Shown piece after piece: positions 11,100 to 20,136 of a DNA stretch of 64,000 nucleotides. The stretch is from assembly GCA_965202955.1 (NCBI GenBank), contig OZ241871.1, positions 3,658,001 through 3,722,000 of the forward strand, read 5' to 3'. Both the position numbers and the translations under genes were made by a program. A model generated the notes under the pieces. The model saw nothing but the letters and a program-made list of their open reading frames with translations. It was not told the DNA's origin and did not search any database. How positions within the stretch are numbered: position 1 is the first letter of the stretch; each line of letters starts with the position of its first letter. This DNA is from Bin5 sp034422415. Lineage in GTDB: Bacteria; Chloroflexota; Anaerolineae; Caldilineales; Caldilineaceae.

Positions 11100-11975
11100 A
11101 TGACAACCGCCGCCGGACGCGCCCACTCAACCAGGCCCAGGCTGCACGCGCGCCGCCTGCTCAACCGCATCGTCCTCTACACGACCGTGATTGTCGTCTC
11201 CTTCATCACCTTCTTCCCTCTTTACTGGATGATGATCAGCACCTTCCAGCCCAGCAGCTACATCCTGCGTTTCCCCCCGCCTCTCCTCCCACAAGAGCTC
11301 TTCTTCGACCAGTTCGCCGAGCTCTTCAGCGAGCACCCAATCGCCCGCTGGTTGCGAAACTCCTTCCTCATCGCCACCATGACTATGCTCCTCTGTATGG
11401 CCCTCTCCGTCCTCGGCGCCTACGCCCTCTCCAGCCTGCGCTGGTGCGGCCGCAACCTCTTCGGCCTCTTCCTCCTCGTCACCCAGATGCTCCCGGAAGT
11501 CCTCATCCTCATTCCCCTTTACATCATCTACCGCCGCCTTAACATGCTCAACAGCATCCCCTCTCTGGCCCTCATCGACGCAGCCTTCATCCTCCCCATC
11601 TGCATCTGGATTCTCAAAGGCGTTTTCGACAACGTCCCTCCCGAGGTCCTCGACGCCTCCGTCGTTGACGGAAGCTCCGAGCTCGGCGCCCTCTGGCGCA
11701 TCGTCCTCCCCCTCTCCGCGCCCGGCCTCGCCGCCGTCGCCGTCGTCGCCTTCTTCTTCGCCTGGAACGAATACCTCTACGCCGGCATCATGCTCAGCAG
11801 CGGCGACTTCATGCCCGCCTCCGTCGGCCTCTCCACCCTCAAGGCCATCGCCCAGACCCCCGTCGAGCAGTACATGGCCGCCGGCCTTGTCTTTTCCGTC
11901 CTGCCCGTGGCATTCTACCTCGCCATGCAGCGCTACATCGTCTCCGGCCTCACCGCCGGCGCAGTAAAAGGGTAG
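11100..11975 (+). CDS. Importer A: permease, MalG/UgpE type
   Basis: A 291-residue permease. The start at 11100 (MTTAAGRAHSTR) lies one base after the stop of the MalF-type partner, so the two are translationally coupled. There are about six helices, and the EAA loop is DASVVDGSSELGALWRIVLP. It ends in the typical IVSGLTAGAVKG. It is the last gene of importer A, and no ATPase gene follows. Confidence 0.93.
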   Translation: MTTAAGRAHSTRPRLHARRLLNRIVLYTTVIVVSFITFFPLYWMMISTFQPSSYILRFPPPLLPQELFFDQFAELFSEHPIARWLRNSFLIATMTMLLCMALSVLGAYALSSLRWCGRNLFGLFLLVTQMLPEVLILIPLYIIYRRLNMLNSIPSLALIDAAFILPICIWILKGVFDNVPPEVLDASVVDGSSELGALWRIVLPLSAPGLAAVAVVAFFFAWNEYLYAGIMLSSGDFMPASVGLSTLKAIAQTPVEQYMAAGLVFSVLPVAFYLAMQRYIVSGLTAGAVKG

Positions 11976-12059
11976 TCACCCGCCCGCGGGCGCGCCGAAT
12001 AGACCGGAGGACCGCTCTTCACCCGTCTCTGTTTAAGCCAAAATCGGGGAAAGTATCAC

Positions 12060-12794
12060 ATGGATTACGGACACATCGCCCTGGAGGGCGGCGCCGAGTT
12101 TGGCGGACAGATGGCCCTGCCCGACCGCCGTTGCATCGACTTGGCCGGTGGACCCGACGCCCCCGTCGTCATCATCCCGACCGCTGCCGCCCCCGACAAC
12201 AACCACGAACGCGCCGGCGCAAACGGCCGCCGCTGGTTCACCAGCCTCGGCGCGACCGACATCTGCACACCCCCGCTGATCGACCGTGCCTCAGCCGCAG
12301 ATGCCTCGATCGCCGACGCCCTGGCAGGTGCCGGCCTCATCTACCTTCTGGGCGGTTTTCCCGGACATCTTTGTGAAACGCTTAGGGATACGCCTGCCTG
12401 GGAAGCAGTTCTGACTGCACATGCACAGGGCGCCGTACTCGCCGGAAGCAGCGCCGGTGCAATGGTCCTCTGCGACCATCTCTACGACCCGCGCACGCAG
12501 CAGGTTGTGCACGGCCTGGGGCTAATAAAAGATGCTTGCGTCCTGCCTCACCACAACAATTTCGGCCAGAACTGGGCGGAATCCCTGCGCGCTCTGCTGC
12601 CCGACGCAACCCTGGTCGGTATCGACGAAGAAACAGGCGCGATCAATGACAGGACGCCCTTCGAATGGACCGTCCACGGCGGCGGCAACGTCATCCTCTA
12701 CCGCCCCGACCAACCCACCACCCACCCTGAGACCTACCGTCCCGGCGACGAATTTACCCTCCCCGAATCCCCCTGGGTCCAACGATTCCTATAA
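12060..12794 (+). CDS. Cyanophycinase-like / peptidase S51-family protein
   Basis: A 244-residue protein of the class I glutamine-amidotransferase-like fold. The nucleophile elbow is GSSAGAM (residues about 126-132) with catalytic Ser. GIDEETGAI (about 188-196) matches the segment carrying the conserved Glu in cyanophycinases (GIDE-TAI), and HHNNFG supplies a candidate His. The family hydrolyses dipeptide-type bonds: peptidase E cleaves N-terminal Asp-X and cyanophycinase cleaves beta-Asp-Arg polymer. No signal peptide, so cytoplasmic. It overlaps the 3' end of the opposing 12789 gene by six bases. The exact substrate is not predictable. Confidence 0.82.
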   Translation: MDYGHIALEGGAEFGGQMALPDRRCIDLAGGPDAPVVIIPTAAAPDNNHERAGANGRRWFTSLGATDICTPPLIDRASAADASIADALAGAGLIYLLGGFPGHLCETLRDTPAWEAVLTAHAQGAVLAGSSAGAMVLCDHLYDPRTQQVVHGLGLIKDACVLPHHNNFGQNWAESLRALLPDATLVGIDEETGAINDRTPFEWTVHGGGNVILYRPDQPTTHPETYRPGDEFTLPESPWVQRFL

Positions 12795-13352
12795 CCGCAC
12801 AATCCGAAAATCCTCAAAACGGATCCAGTGCTCCGCATTCGGCGGGCCGTTGTAACATTGAATGCTGACCTCCTCCTCCTCCCCGGGCGGCAGGTCGCCC
12901 GCCCCCGCCATCTCATACCCGCTCGCGCCCGGCGCCCGAAACTGCGCCTCCCAAGAGTCCTCATCCACCACCAGCCGCAGCCGCACACCCTCCGTTGGCA
13001 CCGGATTGCCCCCCGGGATTATGCACAGAACGCCGTCCACCAGCTCCTTCACCTCCTTGAACACCGGATCGCCTTTCTGGTACCATGTGATGCCCGCCTG
13101 CTCGTACTGCTGCTTCGGCGCCGTGTAGTTGAAAATCGTTACCTCAATAGCATACGGCCCATCGTTCCGATCAGGCGCTTCGCGCACCAGCGCATTCTTG
13201 ACCGTGTCCGCCAGCCCCGGCTCCACCATGATCTCCAGTCCGCCCTCCCGCATCCGCCACTTTTCCGGGTCCTCCCGTACCCAGCGCCACCCACCGTCCA
13301 TCTCGCCGTCAAACTGCTCGCTGAAAACCACATTCCGCTCCGAAACGCCCAT
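12789..13352 (-). CDS. DUF1349-like concanavalin A-like protein
   Basis: A 187-residue protein; the ATG at 13352 (MGVSERNVVFSEQF) follows GGAGCGGTAG. An in-frame ATG at 13379 is possible. The pattern is a beta-sandwich of the DUF1349 / beta-xylosidase-C-terminal lectin-like kind: WRMREGGLEI near residue 32, then YEQAGITWYQKGDPVFKEVK and a final HWIRFEDFRIVRL. These folds usually bind carbohydrate. There is no signal peptide and no catalytic motif. Convergent with the peptidase gene. Confidence 0.7.
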   Translation of the reverse strand: MGVSERNVVFSEQFDGEMDGGWRWVREDPEKWRMREGGLEIMVEPGLADTVKNALVREAPDRNDGPYAIEVTIFNYTAPKQQYEQAGITWYQKGDPVFKEVKELVDGVLCIIPGGNPVPTEGVRLRLVVDEDSWEAQFRAPGASGYEMAGAGDLPPGEEEEVSIQCYNGPPNAEHWIRFEDFRIVRL

Positions 13353-13528
13353 TTCTACCGCTCCATTCCTCGCTGTCAATCCGGTCCCAATAGATCTCCC
13401 ATTCTATCACCCTCCCCCACGCACCACCACCTCCATTTTCCCCTCCCAGCCAACCGCCATCCCCACCAAAAACGAATAACTCAAAACCAAGAACGAACGC
13501 AAGAAATACACCCCCAGCTGCCATCCAA

Positions 13529-13557
13529 TTGACACAAAACACCGCAAACATTATACT
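13529..13557 (+). promoter_or_regulatory. Sigma70 promoter of the PhyH pair at 13.6-15.7 kb
   Basis: Perfect TTGACA (13529-13534), 17-base spacer, TATACT (13552-13557), about 75 bases upstream of the ATG at 13631. Confidence 0.85.
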
Positions 13558-13630
13558 TCCTTTCATTCAGCCGTTACCGCTCCCACAGGCATGTCCGTCG
13601 CGGCCCGCGCGCTCACGAAAGGACGATCCA

Positions 13631-14674
13631 ATGGCTCAGGAAGTCCGCGAATTCCGCATCTCCAACGACGCCATCGACGAACCCGCCGAATTGCAGCGAC
13701 GCATCGCTGACGAAGGCTACCTCTTCTTCAAGTGCATGCAGGACCCCGACAAAATGTGGGAGCTGCGCGAAGTGATGATGACCCGCATCCAGGAGGCCGG
13801 CTGGCTCCTGCCCGATACCGACCCCGTTGACGGCATCGCCGATGTCTCCAAGCAATGCACCGAGGGCGATCTGGCCTACACCGCCGGCTACGGCCACGTC
13901 TACAAGCTCGAGGCCTTCCACCGCGCCGGCCACTGGCCCGAAGTCACCACCATGATCGAGAAAATCATGGGCCGGCCCGCCATGCCCCATCCACAGCAGA
14001 TCGCACGTATCTGGTTCCCCCTGTACACCGAACATACAACCCCCATCCACCAGGACTTCGTCCACTTCCAGGGCAACTTCGAGACACTCACCAGCTGGGC
14101 CCCCATCGGCGACTGCCCCATCGAGCTCGGCGGCCTCGCCGTAATCCCCGGCTCCCACAAGGTCGAACGCGTCCTCGACCATCACTTCTCCCTCGGCGCC
14201 GGCGGCCTCGTCGTCAACGTCGAAGACGAAGAGGAGATCGACCCTACCTGGTACTCGACCGACTACGAGGCCGGCGATACCCTCATCTTCCCCGCACTCA
14301 CCATCCACGGCGCACTCCCCAACGAGACCGAGGACAAGCTCCGCCTCTCACTCGACAACCGCTACCTCGCCGTCGGTGACCTCATCGCCGAGCACATGCT
14401 AGAACCCCACGGCCCCAGCGGCCTCAATTGGGAACAGGTCTACCAGGACTGGGAAGCCGACGAATATCAATACTACTGGAAAGAGGTCGACAACCCCATC
14501 GTCGCCTTTGACTCCTCCTACAGAGAACGCGGCTTCGCCGAGGCGCTCGACCTGGCCCGCGATGGCCACGAACAGGCCCTCCTCAGGCTCCGGCGAGTGA
14601 TCAATAACGATCCAAGTTCGGAGGACGCCCAGAGGGCCCGCGACGTACTTGCCGAAGTCAGCGCGCCCGCCTGA
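13631..14674 (+). CDS. Phytanoyl-CoA dioxygenase (PhyH) family protein 1
   Basis: A 347-residue Fe(II)/2-oxoglutarate-dependent oxygenase. The start MAQEVREFR was chosen because longer versions would overlap the promoter. Iron ligands are His140 and Asp142 (PIHQDFVHF) and His226 (TIHGALPNE); Arg238 is the likely 2-oxoglutarate anchor. The family hydroxylates small hydrophobic or amino-acid/sugar-derived substrates, and most bacterial members have unknown substrates. It is the longest of the eight PhyH proteins here, with a C-terminal extension of about 100 residues. It is followed 29 bases later by PhyH 2, probably one transcript. Confidence 0.88.
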   Translation: MAQEVREFRISNDAIDEPAELQRRIADEGYLFFKCMQDPDKMWELREVMMTRIQEAGWLLPDTDPVDGIADVSKQCTEGDLAYTAGYGHVYKLEAFHRAGHWPEVTTMIEKIMGRPAMPHPQQIARIWFPLYTEHTTPIHQDFVHFQGNFETLTSWAPIGDCPIELGGLAVIPGSHKVERVLDHHFSLGAGGLVVNVEDEEEIDPTWYSTDYEAGDTLIFPALTIHGALPNETEDKLRLSLDNRYLAVGDLIAEHMLEPHGPSGLNWEQVYQDWEADEYQYYWKEVDNPIVAFDSSYRERGFAEALDLARDGHEQALLRLRRVINNDPSSEDAQRARDVLAEVSAPA

Positions 14675-14703
14675 CGTCCAGGCTCCCAGTTACATCCCGG
14701 CCG

Positions 14704-15669
14704 ATGAGTCTGACCCAAGATGAACTGCGCAATTTCCACAGCCGCGGCTACCTTCTGAAACCCGGTATCTTCACCGAAGATGACCTGCAGCCGCTGCGCG
14801 CCGCCATAACCGAAATCATCGACCGCGAGGCGACCTACCTCTACGCCGCCGGACAGATCTCGCGCCTCCACCGCCAAAAGCCCTTCGGCAAGCGCCTTGC
14901 CTCCATCCACGCCGAAAACCCCGCCGCCGGCGAGTGCATCGCCCTCGCCGTCATGGGCAAAGGCGGCGGTGGCTTCAAAGGGCCGGCCATGCTTCAGACC
15001 ATCCGCCACGCGCCCCTCCTCTCATGCATCGAATGTCTCGTCGGCCCCGACATCGTCGGATCCTCCGTCTACCGCATCCGCCCTAAGCTGCCCGGCTGGG
15101 ACCGCGGCGAGGTTCCCTGGCACCAGGACCCCGGCTACACCCTCGCCCACTGCGACCGCCACCTCATCGTCACCTGCTGGCTCCCCCTCGTCGACGCCAC
15201 CCTCGACAACGGCTGCCTCCACGTCATCCCCACCGTCCACACCGATGGCATCCTCCGCCACTTCACCGGCGGCCATGCCGGTTTCCTCGAAGTCCCTTCC
15301 GACCACCTACCCGCCGCAAAACCGGTCCCCATGCCCATGAATGCCGGCGATGTCCTCCTCCTCACCAACCTCACCCCCCACGCCTCCTTCGCCAACACCT
15401 CCGACGAAGTCCGCTGGAGCGTCGACCTCCGCTATCAGGGCGCCGACGTCCCCAACAACGCCGCAGAAGACCCCGCTGCCTACACCCCCGAACGCGACCC
15501 CGTCACCATGGCCTGCTATCCCCCCGAAGCCGATTTCGTCATCCGCGACCGCCAGGAACCCGCCCGCGAAGTCCGCTCCGCCGAACACTTCAAGCAAGTA
15601 CGCGCCCGCTACGAAGAAGACCGCCCACCCATGCCCGGCCGCGGCTGGACCCCCCTCGATGACCGCTGA
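14704..15669 (+). CDS. Phytanoyl-CoA dioxygenase (PhyH) family protein 2
   Basis: A 321-residue PhyH protein. Iron ligands are His140 and Asp142 (VPWHQDPGY) and His226 (LTPHASFANT), with Arg237 as the likely co-substrate anchor. NGCLHVIPTVH is the typical strand pair between them. It probably forms an operon with PhyH 1. The two share the fold but little sequence outside the ligand motifs, so this is not a recent duplication. Confidence 0.9.
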   Translation: MSLTQDELRNFHSRGYLLKPGIFTEDDLQPLRAAITEIIDREATYLYAAGQISRLHRQKPFGKRLASIHAENPAAGECIALAVMGKGGGGFKGPAMLQTIRHAPLLSCIECLVGPDIVGSSVYRIRPKLPGWDRGEVPWHQDPGYTLAHCDRHLIVTCWLPLVDATLDNGCLHVIPTVHTDGILRHFTGGHAGFLEVPSDHLPAAKPVPMPMNAGDVLLLTNLTPHASFANTSDEVRWSVDLRYQGADVPNNAAEDPAAYTPERDPVTMACYPPEADFVIRDRQEPAREVRSAEHFKQVRARYEEDRPPMPGRGWTPLDDR

Positions 15670-16210
15670 CCCCGCCTGACACCGCCCAGCACTTCTTGCC
15701 GTCCATCCTGCCAGGCATCGTTTCCCAGAGCCATCTCACTTTACCGACCGGATCGCGTCCAGCCGCGCGGAACCGGCGCGATGTCGTCTCTGAACAAGGG
15801 CGAATGCCGGGCCCTGCGGCTGCAAGTCCTGGCTGCCTATGCTGCGCAAAGCATAACCTCACATATTGGAGTAAACTGGTCTGCAGAGACGCGCGACCGC
15901 AATCGCGGTACCGACGCAACCTTGTCTCTGTCCAGGCGCACATCTCGAACTCTACGAGTGGGATTTCAGGATGGGCTTACCGACAAAAGCAAGAGCTCCG
16001 TAAAAGGAGTACACTTGTAAGTAACAACCTCTATTCGCGCTCGCGCCCTCGCCGCGGCAAACTTATCTTGACCAAAAAACATGTCACTCTTGTTCCTTTA
16101 CACACAGCAACACCGCTATACGCAGGGAACTCCCGCCCTCCTATGTCGGTATTTGCCGCAGCCCCTTGCTGCCCACCGTCTCCGGGAAAAATTGTCTTTT
16201 GGCCTGCTCT

Positions 16211-16250
16211 CACCTGCCCAAACCTGCCCGAAACTGCTCGAACGCGCCCA
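16211..16250. repeat. Degenerate 10-bp tandem repeat, four units
   Basis: Successive decamers CACCTGCCCA, AACCTGCCCG, AAACTGCTCG, AACGCGCCCA. Low-complexity repeat in non-coding DNA. Confidence 0.4.
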
Positions 16251-16464
16251 ACCCAAGCCGCAACCACCCTTTGCCGGCCATGCTCGCACAAGAGGCCGCC
16301 CTGCCACCAAGAGCACTCTCGCCCGGCTTCACTGGACTCCATATGAGAGTTTGCGACTCCATGCGACTCTGCACGGCCAGCTCCGAGACAAGACATCTGG
16401 CGCGTTGATTCCCCCCAAAGCACGACCAGACCCGCCAGAAAAAAGTCATTTCCGTCGACATTGG

Positions 16465-16480
16465 CCGACATATGTCGGCT
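16465..16480. promoter_or_regulatory. Perfect 16-bp palindrome, possible operator
   Basis: GCCGACATATGTCGGC is perfectly symmetric. A further CGACAT half-site sits ten bases to the left (16456-16461) and a TGTCG half-site just to the right. It lies 316 bases upstream of the desaturase-Rieske gene. It looks like a binding site for a dimeric regulator. A short terminator is less likely because only TTTT follows. Confidence 0.45.
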
Positions 16481-16795
16481 TTTGTCGCACGAGTCTGTGC
16501 GCGCATAACGCTCCCAAATGACCCGCAAGCATCGACCCTGCCGAACTCCCGGTCCCTTCCCGGGAGCGGCCCGTCCCTTTTGCGAAGGTGCGAAATCCGT
16601 CGTTTGGATGTACAATGGGCCAAGCCCTCTATCTTCCTGTGCGCCCTGCCCACGCAGGACGAACCGAATGCTATTCATCGGCAGTTGCATCGCCCGTGTC
16701 TGGCCCGCAACATGACTATTTCGCGCTAACCCGGAACAGACCCGCCCGCAAGGGCCCTTCGCAACGCTCTAAGTCTTGACGAAAGGAGACCATCC

Positions 16796-18202
16796 ATGGC
16801 CGTGCAGACCTTCCAACGAGATTACAGCCTCTCCGGCGGCCACCGCGACGCCGTTGAGCTCGCCGGTGACCGCATCGAACAGCGCATGGAAGAAAACTGG
16901 TGGCGGCCAAAACTCTCCCGCCAGCAGATGCGCGAAATCATGCAACGCCGCGACGGACCCGGCCTCTGGCACTTCGGCCTCTGGTTCGTCCTGCTCGCCG
17001 CTAGCGGCTACCTCGCCTTCCTCTCCTGGGGCACCTGGTGGGCCATTCCCGCCTTCCTCGTGTACGGCACCATCTACTCCTCCTCCGACGCCGCCTGGCA
17101 CGAGTGCGGCCACGGCACTCCCTTCAAGACCCGCTGGCTCAATGAGGTGCTTTTCCACGTCAGCGCCTTCATGACCCTGCGCGAAGGCATCATGTGGCGC
17201 TGGAGCCACTCCCGCCACCATACCCACACCTACATCGTCGGCCGCGACCCCGAAATCCAGGTGCAGCGCCCCGCCGACCTGCTCAAAATCCTGATGGACT
17301 TCTTCTACCTCCGCAGCGGCCCGCCCGAAGTCTGGCGCGTCATCCGCAACGCCGCCGGCCGCCCCAGCGACCATGTCCGCGACTTCATGCCCGAACGCGA
17401 GCTGCCCAAGATGTACTTGTCCAGCCGCATCTACATCGCCATCCTCGCCGCCTTCGCAATCTGGTCCATCGCCATCGGCAGCCTCCTGCCCATGATGTTT
17501 GTCCTCCTGCCCCGCTTCTACGGCGGCTGGCTCCACCAGCTCCTCGGCCTCACCCAGCACGCCGGCCTCGGCGAAGACACCTACGACCACCGCGAAAACA
17601 CACGCACCGTCTTCATCAACCCGGTTTTCGCCTTCCTCTACATGAACATGCAGTACCATATCGAGCATCACTCGATGCCCATGACCCCCTTCCACGCCCT
17701 GCCCAAACTGCATGAGGCCGTCAAGGACCAGATGCCCCCGGCCTACACCAGCCTCTGGCAGTGCTACAAGGAAATGATTCCCGCTCTCATCAAGCAGGCC
17801 ACCGGGCAGCCCGACTACGTCATCCCGCGGGACATTCCAAAGGACCCCGAGACCGAGGACGCCGAAGTAGCCAGCGCCCCCGAAGCCGCCGGCGAATGGA
17901 TCGAAGTCGGTCCCGTCGAGGACATAGACGAAGAAGACGTCATCCGCTTCGACTACGGCAGCCGCACCATCGCCGTCTACCGCCTCAAGGGCGACCGCTT
18001 CTACGCCACCGACGGCCTCTGCACCCACGAATACGCCTATCTCGCCGACGGCCTCGTCATCGACGGCGTCATCGAGTGCCCGCTCCACAACGGCCGCTTC
18101 GACGTCGCCACCGGCCGCGCCCTGCGCGCACCCGCCTGCGACCACCTGGAAACCTATCCCGTCGAACGCCGCGGCAACACGCTCTACCTCCGCGTCGGCT
18201 GA
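16796..18202 (+). CDS. Fatty-acid-desaturase-fold oxygenase fused to a Rieske [2Fe-2S] domain (MocD-MocE-like fusion)
   Basis: A 468-residue two-domain protein; the ATG at 16796 follows AAAGGAGACC. Residues 1-330 form a membrane di-iron desaturase/hydroxylase. The three histidine boxes are HECGH (102-106), HSRHH (138-142) and HIEHH (288-292), with hydrophobic helices at about 60-95 and 212-240. After an acidic linker (about 345-382), a Rieske domain ends the protein: Cys409-His411 (CTHE) and Cys428-His431 (CPLHNG). In Rhizobium rhizopine catabolism, MocD (desaturase-like) and MocE (Rieske ferredoxin) are separate proteins acting in O-demethylation of methyl-inosamine. Here they are one chain, which would deliver electrons internally. 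The next two genes match the MocA and MocC types. Confidence 0.9.
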   Translation: MAVQTFQRDYSLSGGHRDAVELAGDRIEQRMEENWWRPKLSRQQMREIMQRRDGPGLWHFGLWFVLLAASGYLAFLSWGTWWAIPAFLVYGTIYSSSDAAWHECGHGTPFKTRWLNEVLFHVSAFMTLREGIMWRWSHSRHHTHTYIVGRDPEIQVQRPADLLKILMDFFYLRSGPPEVWRVIRNAAGRPSDHVRDFMPERELPKMYLSSRIYIAILAAFAIWSIAIGSLLPMMFVLLPRFYGGWLHQLLGLTQHAGLGEDTYDHRENTRTVFINPVFAFLYMNMQYHIEHHSMPMTPFHALPKLHEAVKDQMPPAYTSLWQCYKEMIPALIKQATGQPDYVIPRDIPKDPETEDAEVASAPEAAGEWIEVGPVEDIDEEDVIRFDYGSRTIAVYRLKGDRFYATDGLCTHEYAYLADGLVIDGVIECPLHNGRFDVATGRALRAPACDHLETYPVERRGNTLYLRVG

Positions 18203-18285
18203 ACCCCGGCGCGCCCGAAATATCACTTTGCGACTACGCCCCGGCCGCTTGACGAACTTTCAAGGAACGACAAGGAACCAATAGA

Positions 18286-19242
18286 ATGCGCATCGGATTC
18301 ATCGGAGTAGGTGGCATCGCTCGCAACTACCTCGGCAGCCTCGCAAAAATCAATCGCCCCGTGGCCGCCATCTGCGACATCAATCCCGAGACCGCCGCTC
18401 GCGTCTCCAGCGAACAGGGCTGCGCCTCCTACGCCGACCACCGTCAGATGCTGGCGCAGGAGTCCCTCGACGCCGTCTTCGTCGCCATTCCCCCCGCCGC
18501 CCACACTACGCAGACCATTGACGCCGTCGAGGCCGGCGCACACGTCTTCGTCGCCAAGCCCGTCGCCATGGATCTAGGCACCGCCCGCCGCACCGAGGCC
18601 GCCATCGCCCGCAGCGGATGCATCAACCAGGTCGGCTACATGGCCCGCTACTCCGACATCACCGAGCGCGCCAAAGAGCTGGCCCAGGGACGCGAACTCA
18701 GCATGGGCCTCGGCCGCTTCATGGCGCGCATGCCCTCCGACCATCCCTGGTGGGGCGTCTTCGCCGTCAGCGCCGGCCAGGTCGTCGAACAGAGCACCCA
18801 TCTCTTCGACTGGCTGCGCTACTTCCTCGGCGACATCGAGACCGTCCAGGCGCTCGGCCACGACGGCCCCGACGACGAGATCGCCGACTTCGAAGACAGC
18901 ACAACCGTTAACCTCCGCTTCGCCGGGGGCGCCATCGGCAACATCACCAGCACCTGCTCCGCCAGCGTCCACGATACATTCGTTGTCGAGTTCTTCGGCC
19001 GCGAATTCTACCTGCGCCTCAGCAACGACCGCGGCCTCTCCGGCATCATCGGCGGCGAAGAGATCGACTTTCTCGGCGATGAACGCGGCTACTTCCGCCA
19101 GGTCGAGCTCTTCATCGCCGCCGTCGAAGCGCGCGACCAGAGTCTCGTCCGCTCATCCTACGCCGACGCCGTCAAGTCGCTCGCCGCAACCCTGGCCGCT
19201 AATCGCTCGCTCAAGTCGGGCCAAATCGAAAAAGTGGAGTGA
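18286..19242 (+). CDS. Gfo/Idh/MocA-family oxidoreductase (MocA-like context)
   Basis: A 318-residue protein with a Rossmann motif (GFIGVGGIARNYL) at the N-terminus. The catalytic lysine is in VAKPVAM (residues about 87-93). The second conserved segment is GQVVEQSTHLFDWLRYFLG, with Glu in place of Asp before the active-site His. It is likely a cyclitol or sugar dehydrogenase. It follows the desaturase-Rieske gene by 83 bases and precedes the TIM-barrel gene by 3, so the three are probably co-transcribed. This matches the mocA position in rhizopine-type pathways, but the substrate is inferred. Confidence 0.9.
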   Translation: MRIGFIGVGGIARNYLGSLAKINRPVAAICDINPETAARVSSEQGCASYADHRQMLAQESLDAVFVAIPPAAHTTQTIDAVEAGAHVFVAKPVAMDLGTARRTEAAIARSGCINQVGYMARYSDITERAKELAQGRELSMGLGRFMARMPSDHPWWGVFAVSAGQVVEQSTHLFDWLRYFLGDIETVQALGHDGPDDEIADFEDSTTVNLRFAGGAIGNITSTCSASVHDTFVVEFFGREFYLRLSNDRGLSGIIGGEEIDFLGDERGYFRQVELFIAAVEARDQSLVRSSYADAVKSLAATLAANRSLKSGQIEKVE

Positions 19243-19245
19243 TCT

Positions 19246-20061
19246 GTGAAGATCGGCACGCTGCAGAACGTAATCGAAGAACCGCTCGAGACCCTCTTCA
19301 CCGCCGCCGCACGCCTCGGCTTCGACGGCGTCGAGCTCGACTGGAAGGACCCGGCCTGGGTCCAACCGGGCGGCAGGCTCGCGCCCGAAAACCGCGCCGC
19401 CATCCGCCGCGCCGCCGACGAGGCCGGCGTTGAAATCCCCTCTATTGCCGGCCACTTTCTCAACCAGGGTGGCTTCGCCCAGGAGGAAAAGGAGGCCTTC
19501 GGTCTCGAAGCCGTCCGCGCCGGCATCACGCTCTGCGCCGACCTCGGCGCGCGCTACCTTCTGGTGCCCTTCTTCGCCGCCGCCGAGATCAAGGGCGTTT
19601 CAGCCGTCTCCCGCCTCGTCAAGAATCTGCAGCAGCTCGCGCCCGACGCCGAAGCCGCCGGCGTCATCCTCGCCATCGAGCACACTATGCCCGCCGAGCT
19701 CACCGCCGAGGTGCTCGACAAGGTCAACTCGCCCAACGTCGGCAACTACTGGGATATGGGCAACAGCATGGCGCTCGGTGCCGACCCCCTCGAAGAGATA
19801 GCCATCCTGGGGTCCCGCATCGCCCGCGTCCACGCTAAGGAGTACCACCGGGGCGGTGAACCGCCCGGCTCCAGGTACGCGCTCCACTTCGACGGACTCA
19901 ATCGCAAGCCCTTCGGCCAGGGCGATGTGCCCGTCCCCGCCGTCCTCGACGCCCTCCTCCAGGTCGGCTACGACGACTATATCGTAATCGAGACCGGAAA
20001 GTTCGACGACCCTGCCGCCTCGGCGCAGGCCACCCTCAATTACCTGCGGACACTGACCTGA
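19246..20061 (+). CDS. TIM-barrel sugar phosphate isomerase/epimerase (IolE/MocC-like)
   Basis: A 271-residue xylose-isomerase-like TIM barrel starting at a GTG (19246), three bases after the previous stop, with GGAG at good spacing. Family segments visible: LGFDGVELDWKDP, an acidic-metal residue in AIEHTMPAE (residues about 144-152), NYWDMGN (about 166-172), RVHAKEY (about 196-202) and the final DYIVIETGKFDD. These supply the Glu/Asp/His metal site. MocC and IolE act on inosose-type ketones (dehydration or isomerisation), which would follow the Gfo/Idh oxidation step. The direct coupling supports a shared pathway. Confidence 0.88.
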   Translation: MKIGTLQNVIEEPLETLFTAAARLGFDGVELDWKDPAWVQPGGRLAPENRAAIRRAADEAGVEIPSIAGHFLNQGGFAQEEKEAFGLEAVRAGITLCADLGARYLLVPFFAAAEIKGVSAVSRLVKNLQQLAPDAEAAGVILAIEHTMPAELTAEVLDKVNSPNVGNYWDMGNSMALGADPLEEIAILGSRIARVHAKEYHRGGEPPGSRYALHFDGLNRKPFGQGDVPVPAVLDALLQVGYDDYIVIETGKFDDPAASAQATLNYLRTLT

Positions 20062-20136
20062 GAGCAGCCTGTCGGCCGCGCCCAGTGAGACGGCTCCAAT
20101 CCCTGTCCCGCAACCTTCCACTTGAGTGAGATCCGC

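Larger units (their letters stand above)
15670..16795. other. 1.1-kb non-coding stretch before the desaturase-Rieske gene
   Basis: The longest gene-free stretch in the window. Open frames exist on both strands (for example the minus strand at 16031-16690), but their composition is unlike any protein family and they lack ribosome-binding sites. It holds a degenerate 10-bp tandem repeat (16211-16250) and a perfect 16-bp palindrome (16465-16480). I could not find a convincing promoter pair or a tRNA. Confidence 0.5.

Noticed and set aside
16480..16490. Palindrome at 16465-16480 followed by TTTT as a transcription terminator
   Set aside because: The symmetric core leaves almost no loop and the T-run is only four bases. 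An operator is a better reading.
16031..16690. A 219-codon minus-strand frame in the 1.1-kb gap
   Set aside because: No recognisable motif, no Shine-Dalgarno, erratic composition. It overlaps a tandem repeat and a palindrome, so the region is treated as non-coding.
16769..18226. A 485-codon open frame antisense to the desaturase-Rieske gene
   Set aside because: Low-complexity Gly/Ala/Val/Glu composition typical of antisense frames in high-GC DNA. The sense strand has three histidine boxes and a Rieske motif.
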